Below, in pieces: positions 1 to 5,372 of a DNA stretch of 5,372 bases. The DNA comes from Adhaeribacter sp. (GTDB lineage: Bacteria > Bacteroidota > Bacteroidia > Cytophagales > Hymenobacteraceae), in the NCBI GenBank assembly GCA_028288395.1, contig JAQBNV010000058.1, forward strand, positions 1 to 5,372. Direction: 5' to 3'. How positions within the stretch are numbered: the first letter of the stretch is position 1; every line of letters starts with the position of its first letter. The position numbers and the translations under genes are program-made. The notes beneath the pieces were generated by a model that worked only from the letters and a program-made list of their open reading frames with translations, did not search any database and had not been told where the DNA came from.

Positions 1-94
1 CTTAAGCCAAGTTGCGTTTAAATTAAGAGGTGAAGGGAACAACCTGATTATACAAAGTAGTAGGTTTACTATATTTGAACACTGATGGATTATT
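1..94. other. Non-coding sequence downstream of the second nagB
   Basis: No gene is supported in these 94 bases. The only symmetry noticed is a short AACCT/AGGTT inverted repeat (41-45 and 62-66) with a 16-base loop and no T-tract, too weak to call a terminator. The end of the transcription unit may lie outside the window. Confidence 0.35.
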
Positions 95-837
95 TTACCT
101 GTTTGCATCGGTAAGCAGCGCGGCCGAATCATGATCCAGATAATAGGAACAGTTTACATGATTTCTTAAAATACTGGCAGGATAAAGATTATTTGGCTGT
201 TCCAGGGTATTTTTTACCGCGAGGGCTTTACGTTTATCCGGCACCGAACAAATTAGATGCCTGGCTTTTAGAATTTGCTTTACCGACATGCTAATGGCCT
301 GATGCGGCACTTCGTCGATAGTGGTAAACCAACCTTCCGAAAATTGCTGTTTTCTGCAAGGTTCGTCTAATGATACCGTAATAAAAGGGGCCTCCGTCTC
401 GAAATCAGCCGGCGGATCGTTGAAAGCCAGGTGCCCGTTTTCGCCGATGCCTATCAAAGCCACATCTACCGGATGCTCCTGCAGCAGTTTGCCTAATCTG
501 CCGCATTCATCTCCCGGATCGGTTTCGCCGTTTATTAAATAAGTCGCACTTAAAGGCGGCACCCTGGCCAAAAACCGTTGCTTCAGATAATTCCGGAAAC
601 TGGCAGGAGAAGATTCAGGAAGCCCAATGTACTCATCCAGGTGAAACATTTTTACTTTATGCCAGTCAATTTCCGGTTCTTTTACCAGTTGGTTTAGGGT
701 CTCAAACTGGCTCGGCCGGTGGCCAAAATAATGGTGGCCCTCCCCTTTTCGGCAATTGCCTGCTTTATGAGTCTGGCGGCTTCTTTGCCCGCGGCCTGCC
801 CCAGCGCAATCGCATGCGGAAATATGCTAACTTTCAC
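95..837 (-). pseudogene. nagB: Second glucosamine-6-phosphate deaminase paralogue, split by a -1 frameshift
   Basis: Two adjacent reading frames together encode a complete NagB-family protein of 247 residues. The first frame starts at GTG 837 (VKVSIFPHAI...) and carries the N-terminal helix and the IILATG strand. The family expects this to continue as A-SQFETL, but one base is missing at about 713-714 (GGC-CG-AGC where GGC-GCG-AGC would read through). The frame starting with SQFETL then continues through DWHKVK, FHLDEYIGLP (catalytic Asp), IGIGENGHLAFNDPP (catalytic His, and Asp where E. coli has Glu148) and PASILRNH to TAA at 97-95. An ATG at 649 opens the second frame, but it lies inside the conserved KVKMFHLDEY segment and would drop the first 63 residues, including the phosphate-binding loop, so it is not a credible start. 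Apart from the single lesion the sequence is well conserved, so the break is either very recent or an assembly/sequencing error. It is clearly diverged from the intact neighbour, so this is not a fresh duplication. Confidence 0.85.
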
Positions 838-990
838 TTTCGATAATAATTAAATAGTTTTTGCCCGCATCAAATTTAGCTGGCCTGCCCGGTGTTTGTG
901 CCGCTGCTTTTAATATAATGATTGAATAACGCCCTGTTTCGTAATACTTGGCTCTTTTACCGGTCGCAGTTACAATATAAATTACAACTT
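838..990. other. Intergenic gap between the two nagB paralogues
   Basis: This 153-base stretch has no supported gene. The only short in-frame start before the second nagB is ATG at 870, which runs just six codons to a TAA at 852-850 and is not a credible gene. A candidate promoter element near the 3' part of the gap (on the minus strand) is listed separately. No convincing terminator hairpin was seen. Confidence 0.4.
871..878 (-). promoter_or_regulatory. Possible Bacteroidota-type -7 element (TAAATTTG)
   Basis: On the minus strand TAAATTTG fits the Bacteroidota -7 consensus TAnnTTTG exactly and sits about 33 bases before the GTG start of the second nagB, which would give a short leader. The partner -33 TTTG is not present at the expected 19-21 base spacing, and an 8-mer with six fixed positions can arise by chance in AT-rich DNA, so this is only a weak candidate. 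Confidence 0.2.
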
Positions 991-1755
991 TTAAGCCAGC
1001 AAACTACCGCTCTCTTTGTCAATAAACAAAATAGCATTGGGATGTTTTCTTAAAATAGTAGAAGGATAGATCTCCTGGATATCGCTGTGCAGGGTATGGA
1101 ATACGGCTTGCGCCTTGGTAGGCCCAGGAACCATACAAAAAACACTATTTGCCTGCACCAAAGCAGGCACGGTTAGGGTTAAGGCATGGGTAGGCACCTC
1201 GCTGATAGCGGAAAAACAACCGTCGTTTACTTGTTGCCGGCGACAGGCTTCGTCTAAATCAACTACCTTTACCCAATAAGGATCATGAAAGTCAGCGACG
1301 TGCGGATCATTGAAAGCAATATGGGCATTTTCCCCTATTCCCATACAGACCACATCTACCGGATTATCTCTTAAAAGGCCGGCATAACGGGCACATTCTT
1401 CCTCCACATCAGCCGCCAGGCCATTGAGGTAATTAACCGAACGAAAAGGCATTTTGCTAAAAAGGCGGTCTTTTAAAAAATTCCCGAATCCCTGCGGCGC
1501 ATCGGCAGGCAGCCCCACATACTCATCCATGTGAAAAGCGTTGATGCGTTCCCAGGCAATATTCTTATTCAGAATAAGATTTTCTAAGAATTCATTTTGG
1601 GAAGGTGCCGCCGCGAAAATAATATTTACCCATTCCTGTTGGGCCAATAATTGTATAATCTTTTCTCCGGCTTTGGCCGCCGCTTGCTGCCCCAAAATGG
1701 TTCTGTTTTCTGCCATTAATACTTTTAATCCGGCTGTAGTTATTTCCTTTATCAT
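991..1755 (-). CDS. nagB: Glucosamine-6-phosphate deaminase-type protein (NagB family), intact copy
   Basis: This 254-residue protein is close to the family's usual length (about 240-270). NagB converts glucosamine 6-phosphate to fructose 6-phosphate and ammonia in the cytoplasm, feeding amino sugars into glycolysis. Recognisable motifs are FHMDEYVGLP at 74-83, with D77 as the expected proton-abstracting Asp; MGIGENAHIAFND at 138-150, with H145 as the expected ring-opening His; and GPTKAQA at 211-217, with K214 as the expected phosphate-binding Lys. Relative to E. coli NagB, Asp141 is replaced by N143 and Glu148 by D150, and the phosphate-loop region reads AAAPSQNEF instead of the ATGSTP type. 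These changes match a divergent subgroup, so a related amino-sugar or keto-sugar phosphate may be the real substrate. It lies downstream of the aldolase gene and upstream of a second, damaged paralogue. The ATG at 1755 is the natural start; no Shine-Dalgarno site is evident. Confidence 0.88.
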   Translation of the reverse strand: MIKEITTAGLKVLMAENRTILGQQAAAKAGEKIIQLLAQQEWVNIIFAAAPSQNEFLENLILNKNIAWERINAFHMDEYVGLPADAPQGFGNFLKDRLFSKMPFRSVNYLNGLAADVEEECARYAGLLRDNPVDVVCMGIGENAHIAFNDPHVADFHDPYWVKVVDLDEACRRQQVNDGCFSAISEVPTHALTLTVPALVQANSVFCMVPGPTKAQAVFHTLHSDIQEIYPSTILRKHPNAILFIDKESGSLLA

Positions 1756-1940
1756 CTATTTTATAATTCTTACTATGCTAACTATTTATTAAACTTTTAA
1801 ATATTGGTTACTTAAAAACGAGCTGTTGCTGTTCCATTTATATTTTAGAAATAATCAAATATTACTGAATATTACAGAAGCAGCAATGAATATTGCCTTA
1901 CCTGCATTTCTAATTTGGCGTAGTACAAGAAGCCTAATAT
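1756..1940. other. AT-rich intergenic gap between aldolase and nagB genes
   Basis: No gene is seen in this 185-base gap. On the transcribed (minus) strand a weak 7-base-pair hairpin (ATTGCTG / CAGTAAT, one wobble pair, 13-base loop) lies at 1887-1861, just after the aldolase stop. It has no clear T-tract, so it is at most a poor terminator or processing site. The segment directly before the nagB start (about 1800-1756) is very AT-rich and could hold the promoter, but I find no full Bacteroidota-type TTTG / TAnnTTTG pair. The size of the gap compared with 15 and 3 bases upstream suggests that the nagB pair may be transcribed separately. Confidence 0.4.
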
Positions 1941-3029
1941 TTATTTATTCGCTAATAATTTGATTACCGCCTCCTGCGCCAGGAACGCTTGAACAAAGGC
2001 ATCATCTACCAGGTCGGGATAAGCGGCATACACCCGGTCTATTTCTTCCAGTTGGCCGGGCGATAATATTTCGGCCGGATTTAAGCACCACGTGCCGGCC
2101 ATCAAACCTTGCCGGCGCAGTACCTCATGAATGCCGGGAATACAGCCGTGAAAATTATGAGCCGGATCGAAAATGACGGCATTCATATCAGTAACGGCAA
2201 TATTTTTGGTTAATAAATTAGCCAGGCCGGTTTCGCCATTCGCTTTTATAGCTTTTATCTCGGCTAATAATTCTACCGCCTTTTTCGTCCAAACGGCCCA
2301 ATGGCCCAATAAGCCGCCTACAAAATCTTTTTCTACCGTTTGGCCATTTACCTCGAAGCGATAAGTGGTCAATAAATCGGCAATAATATTGTCGTCGTTG
2401 CCGGTATATAGGGCAATTTCGTTGCGGCGCGGCGACGAACAAACGGCGCGCACCACATCTAAGGTCTGGTACCGGTTAAAGGCAGCTACTTTTATAGCCT
2501 GCACATTCGGGATTTGGGCAAATTGGTACCAGAAATCATAAGTAAAGATGCGGCCGCCTACACTTGGTTGCAGGTAAAACCCAAACACCGGCATAATTTC
2601 GGCAATGGTTCTTACACGGTCCAGAATTTGTTCCTCGGTCCAGCCGTGTAAGCCGCCCATGCTTAGCAAGCCCAAGTCGTAGCCGTAGTACACGGCAAGT
2701 TCAGCTTCTTTCGTGGCCTGTGCCGTTGGTCCCACAATACCGGCAACTTTAATAAACGTGCGGCTGAGATCCGCGGCAACAATTTCTTCGGCAGCTAATT
2801 TTAATACGGTTTCGTATAAATTTATTTCGGGGTTCCGGATCTCGAATTGGGTAGAATGTACGCCTACGGCCACCCCGCCGGCCCCGGAGGCCATATAATA
2901 ACGGGTTAAGCCGCGCTGGCGGTCTTCGTCTAATCGCCGGTTTTCGTCTAGCGCCAACGGATGAGCCGGAATTACGGTACCCTCGTGCAACAAGGCCTTC
3001 ACCTCGGGATTTAACTGGTTAGATTTCAT
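1941..3029 (-). CDS. Dihydrodipicolinate synthase / N-acetylneuraminate lyase family protein (class I aldolase), long variant
   Basis: This 362-residue protein is probably a cytoplasmic TIM-barrel enzyme of the DapA/NanA family, which forms a Schiff base between an active-site lysine and a 2-oxo acid. Visible landmarks are the opening GTVIPAHPLALDENRRLD (residues 17-34), Y152 in GFYLQPSVGGR as the likely proton-relay Tyr, K180 in VQAIKVAAFNRY as the likely Schiff-base lysine, and the TGNDDN loop at 209-214. The pyruvate-carboxylate loop, usually GTTGE or GSTGE, is replaced by G56-VHSTQFE, with S59-T60 perhaps taking over that role. It is about 70 residues longer than typical DapA (about 290), with additional sequence around 222-236 and at the C-terminus. 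It is not expected to be the lysine-biosynthesis enzyme. Its start lies 3 bases after the SDR stop, which argues for translation from one messenger. A retro-aldol or dehydration step on a sugar acid is inferred; the substrate is unknown. Confidence 0.9.
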   Translation of the reverse strand: MKSNQLNPEVKALLHEGTVIPAHPLALDENRRLDEDRQRGLTRYYMASGAGGVAVGVHSTQFEIRNPEINLYETVLKLAAEEIVAADLSRTFIKVAGIVGPTAQATKEAELAVYYGYDLGLLSMGGLHGWTEEQILDRVRTIAEIMPVFGFYLQPSVGGRIFTYDFWYQFAQIPNVQAIKVAAFNRYQTLDVVRAVCSSPRRNEIALYTGNDDNIIADLLTTYRFEVNGQTVEKDFVGGLLGHWAVWTKKAVELLAEIKAIKANGETGLANLLTKNIAVTDMNAVIFDPAHNFHGCIPGIHEVLRRQGLMAGTWCLNPAEILSPGQLEEIDRVYAAYPDLVDDAFVQAFLAQEAVIKLLANK

Positions 3030-3032
3030 AAA

Positions 3033-4049
3033 TTAAAATTTACCGTTTCGTTCCTGGAAATGAGTAGGTTTATTGTGGTTTTGGCCACCGCCCTGCAACC
3101 AGGTTACGGTTATATCTATCATTTGTCGCAAGGTTACCCGCGGATAGCCAAATAACCGGTGGGCCTCCGAGGCATTGCTGAGCAAAGCAGTGGGTTGCAC
3201 TTCGTTCATAAATATCGGCTCTTTGCCTAATAATAAACCAAATTGTTCGGCCAGCCATTTTACCGATATGGTTTCGGGACCGGTAACATTTAATATTTTG
3301 GCCGGTACGGCACAATGCCTTAATGCCCGGATAGCTATTTCGTTTGCATCGCCTTGCCAAATTACGTTCACATTGCCGGTATTTAAGTCGATGGCCCGCT
3401 GCTCGTTTACCGCTTTGGCTATTTCCAGCAACACCCCATATTTAAAATCAATTGCGTAATTTAAGCGGTACAGGAGCATCGGAATCTGGTATTTATCGGA
3501 AAAGTAACTAAATACCCGCTCCCGGCCCAAACAAGACTGGCCGTATTCGCCAACCGGAGCTACTGGATGATCCTCGGATAACCCGCCGGAACTAACCGGG
3601 GTAAACGGGTACACATTGCCCGTAGAAAATGCGACAAAGCGCGAATTTTTATAACGCTCCGCTACCCGGCCAGGCAAATACGTATTCATGGCCCAGGTAA
3701 AAGCTTCTTTGCCAGTAGTGCCAAATTTATTGCCCGCTAAATAAAGTACGTTTGCCGCATCGGGCAGGGCAGTAAGGTGATCTTCGTTCAATAAATCGGC
3801 GGCGTATGTTTCAATGCCGTCGGCTTCAAGCTGGGCGCGGGTTTCCGGGTCGGAAAAGCGGGAAACGCCAATGATGCGTTTTTTAATGCCCGCCTGGTCT
3901 ACGGCTTGCTTGGCAACCCGGGCCATACTGGGTCCCATTTTACCGCCTACACCCAATAAAATAATATCGCCTTCGATATCGTATAAATCATTTATTAAAG
4001 CTACCGAAGGTTTTAACAGCTCCTGTTCTAATAATGCTAAGTCACTCAT
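3033..4049 (-). CDS. NAD(P)-dependent epimerase/dehydratase-like protein (extended SDR), catalytic Lys replaced by Cys
   Basis: This 338-residue protein looks like a cytoplasmic Rossmann-fold extended SDR. A preceding helical stretch of about 27 residues leads into the nucleotide-binding loop G33-V-G-G36-K-M-G39 (GxxGxxG). Further landmarks are the YLAGN strand end at 103-107, the FSTGNVYPF active-site strand (Thr143 in the catalytic Ser/Thr position) and Y169-GQS-C173-LGRE. In classical members the last motif is YxxxK; here the Tyr is kept but the Lys is Cys173 (codon at 3531-3533). The C-terminal half (LNVTGPETISV, then a RLFGYP segment) matches the substrate-binding part of sugar-nucleotide and sugar epimerases or dehydrogenases. 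The last 20 or so residues are a polar tail. The gene lies 15 bases after the transporter and 3 bases before the aldolase gene, so co-expression is very likely. Substrate and reaction cannot be named. A redox, epimerase or dehydratase step on a sugar or sugar acid is the inference. Confidence 0.9.
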   Translation of the reverse strand: MSDLALLEQELLKPSVALINDLYDIEGDIILLGVGGKMGPSMARVAKQAVDQAGIKKRIIGVSRFSDPETRAQLEADGIETYAADLLNEDHLTALPDAANVLYLAGNKFGTTGKEAFTWAMNTYLPGRVAERYKNSRFVAFSTGNVYPFTPVSSGGLSEDHPVAPVGEYGQSCLGRERVFSYFSDKYQIPMLLYRLNYAIDFKYGVLLEIAKAVNEQRAIDLNTGNVNVIWQGDANEIAIRALRHCAVPAKILNVTGPETISVKWLAEQFGLLLGKEPIFMNEVQPTALLSNASEAHRLFGYPRVTLRQMIDITVTWLQGGGQNHNKPTHFQERNGKF

Positions 4050-4064
4050 TTTAAATCTGATAAA

Positions 4065-5336
4065 TTATTTCAAGAACAATTCATTCACGTTGCTGGCGGC
4101 CAGCACTACTAATATCAGCAGGCCCAAGGCACCCATTATTTTCACCATCAATGAATTCACCAGCGGGCCCATAATTTTCGCGTCGTTCGCCACCGCATAC
4201 AGGGCTATGCCGATAAAAGGCACTAAAAAGATGGTAACACTCTGGGCAAAAACAATTAATTCGAGGGGCAGCTTACCAAAAATAATGGCAATGGCAGCGC
4301 CGAAAATCATGACTAGGGCAATCAGGAAACGTACTTTTTTAGAAGTTAACTGGTAGCCATAGCCCAGCGCATCGCCCAATAAAGTGCCACCCAAAGAAGC
4401 ATTACCCACCAACGACGAAAATGCCGCACCGAATAAACCTACCAAAAACAAGGTGGCAGCGTAATGGCCAAACAGCGGTTCCAGGGCTTTTGCCATTTCG
4501 GAGGCGCTGTTTACCTGTATACCTTGCGGATTTAAAACCGCGGCAGCGCAGATAAGGACAATCGCACTCATCAGGCCCAGAATAAAAATACCCGTGATGC
4601 TGTTACGGCTGGTTTCTTTAATTTCGGGGTTAAGTTTTATGCGTTCCTGCACCAGATAGGATTGGTAAAAGGCACCCACAATGGAAAAAGCCGAAGCCGT
4701 AAAAGCAATTACCAAACCCAAAGAACCCGCCGGAATAGTAGGCACAAAGCCGGAAGCAACACTGCCCCAATTGGGATCAGCTAAAAATAAAGTGGTAATA
4801 AAAGAAAAGAGCATCAGCCCGACCAAAAACATCATTAGCTTCTCCAGAATTTTGTAAAAAGCCTGGGAAAATAAGAGCCCGATACCAACTATATTAAAAA
4901 CTATCACCCAAATAACCGGCGAGGTGCCATTGGCTTCGGCAATGGCAATACCCACACCAATAGAATTACCGGCCTGAAAAGAAGTTGCCACTAAAAATAT
5001 ACCCAGGCCGATGGCTATGGCTGCGCCTTTACCCCATTTTTGCCGGATAGTCGCTAATAATGACTGCCGCGTTGCTACGCCAATGCGGGCCGACATAACC
5101 GTAAAAATGGTCATAAAAAATATTGCTACTGCAATTATCCAGAGCAAAGAATAACCATACACTGCTCCTAACTTAGAAGTTATGGTCATTTTGCTTGGGC
5201 CAAAAACCAGGGCGGCAGTTATAATTCCCGGCCCCAAAGATAACAGCCCCCTTTTCAAGGAATTTACCATCCCGATTTTGGGCTTATTTTCGGGGGCTAC
5301 AGTAAGGGAGGGTTCGTTTGTAACTTTACTATTCAT
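4065..5336 (-). CDS. Nramp-related membrane transporter with non-canonical substrate site
   Basis: This 423-residue, strongly hydrophobic protein has about 11 predicted membrane helices after a polar N-terminal tail of roughly 30 residues. The fold is recognisable from GPGIITAAL at residues 35-43, the KLGAVYGYSLLW stretch after TM1, the SYLVQ end of TM6, the AQSV...LVPF pattern of TM10 (Q365) and the PLVNS entry to TM11. Family members normally move Mn2+ or Fe2+ with protons using a DPGN motif in TM1 and an MPH motif in TM6. Here the corresponding positions read G46-P47-S48-K49 and G221-A222-F223, so the metal-ligating Asp, Asn and Met are all absent. Automatic annotation as a divalent-metal (MntH) transporter is therefore doubtful. 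It is the first gene of a tight operon with an epimerase-like protein (15-base gap) and an aldolase-family protein, suggesting uptake of their organic substrate (inference). The ATG at 5336 is chosen because stops occur upstream in all three frames; no strong ribosome-binding site is seen. Confidence 0.9.
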   Translation of the reverse strand: MNSKVTNEPSLTVAPENKPKIGMVNSLKRGLLSLGPGIITAALVFGPSKMTITSKLGAVYGYSLLWIIAVAIFFMTIFTVMSARIGVATRQSLLATIRQKWGKGAAIAIGLGIFLVATSFQAGNSIGVGIAIAEANGTSPVIWVIVFNIVGIGLLFSQAFYKILEKLMMFLVGLMLFSFITTLFLADPNWGSVASGFVPTIPAGSLGLVIAFTASAFSIVGAFYQSYLVQERIKLNPEIKETSRNSITGIFILGLMSAIVLICAAAVLNPQGIQVNSASEMAKALEPLFGHYAATLFLVGLFGAAFSSLVGNASLGGTLLGDALGYGYQLTSKKVRFLIALVMIFGAAIAIIFGKLPLELIVFAQSVTIFLVPFIGIALYAVANDAKIMGPLVNSLMVKIMGALGLLILVVLAASNVNELFLK

Positions 5337-5372
5337 ATACTTAACCTGTAGTGGGTTTCAATTATTCATCCT
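5337..5372. other. Leader upstream of the transporter gene (window edge)
   Basis: Reading the minus strand, all three frames contain a stop within the first 15 bases from the window edge, so no upstream gene runs into the transporter. An AGG about a dozen bases before the transporter ATG is too distant and weak to call a Shine-Dalgarno site. The operon promoter is probably outside the window. Confidence 0.35.

Noticed and set aside
41..66. AACCT/AGGTT inverted repeat as a terminator after the second nagB.
   Set aside because: Only five base pairs with a 16-base loop and no T-tract; expected by chance.
321..542. Plus-strand 73-codon open frame over the second nagB.
   Set aside because: It is fully antisense to conserved NagB sequence (including the GENGHLAFND region) and has no domain of its own.
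95..649. A stand-alone 184-residue short NagB starting at ATG 649.
   Set aside because: The ATG is inside the conserved KVKMFHLDEY segment, and the missing N-terminal third is present directly upstream in another frame, so this is the 3' part of a broken gene and not a short enzyme.
705..720. Programmed -1 or +1 ribosomal frameshifting in the second nagB.
   Set aside because: There is no slippery heptamer, homopolymer or obvious downstream structure at the junction, and NagB proteins are not known to use recoding.
3814..4356. A 180-codon open frame on the plus strand.
   Set aside because: It lies antisense across the junction of the transporter and SDR genes, both of which have clear family motifs on the minus strand. 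Its translation shows no recognisable domain and looks like a codon-bias shadow.
4065..5336. Naming the transporter MntH (Mn/Fe:H+ symporter).
   Set aside because: The DPGN and MPH metal-site motifs are replaced by GPSK and GAF, so the metal-transport role cannot be supported.
1..5372. CRISPR arrays, tRNA/rRNA genes, insertion sequences or defence systems.
   Set aside because: No regularly spaced direct repeats, tRNA-like cloverleaf, transposase or defence-type domain was seen on either strand; the window is almost filled by metabolic genes.

Overview
The window is a block of five genes, all on the minus strand, so transcription runs from right to left in these coordinates. It looks chromosomal and bacterial. 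Moderate GC, AT-rich gaps, A/T-rich leaders without clear Shine-Dalgarno sites and the character of the proteins suggest Bacteroidota, perhaps a Cytophagales/Hymenobacteraceae-type organism. The taxonomic guess is inference. No RNA genes, CRISPR arrays, insertion sequences or other mobile elements were seen.

Layout in order of transcription: (1) 5336-4065, an Nramp-fold (APC superfamily) membrane transporter whose metal-binding residues are replaced; (2) 4049-3033, an extended short-chain dehydrogenase/epimerase-like Rossmann protein in which the usual catalytic lysine is a cysteine; (3) 3029-1941, a long variant of the DapA/N-acetylneuraminate lyase (class I aldolase) family; (4) 1755-991, an intact glucosamine-6-phosphate deaminase-type protein (NagB family); (5) 837-95, a second, diverged NagB paralogue that starts with GTG and is broken by a one-base loss near position 713. 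Genes 1-3 are separated by only 15 and 3 bases and almost certainly form one transcript. The NagB pair follows after gaps of 185 and 153 bases and may have its own promoters.

Taken together, the block reads as a small catabolic module: a transporter, an NAD(P)-type sugar-modifying enzyme, a Schiff-base aldolase/lyase, and amino-sugar-phosphate deaminases/isomerases. It resembles sialic-acid or amino-sugar catabolism in logic (aldolase plus NagB plus permease). However, no NanK, NanE or NagA equivalent is present, and three of the protein types carry non-canonical active or binding sites. The substrate is therefore open. The most interesting idea is that the Nramp-like protein is not a divalent-metal transporter but imports the organic substrate, or another ligand, for this pathway. 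The other notable point is the frameshifted second nagB, which is either a recent pseudogene or a sequencing error.
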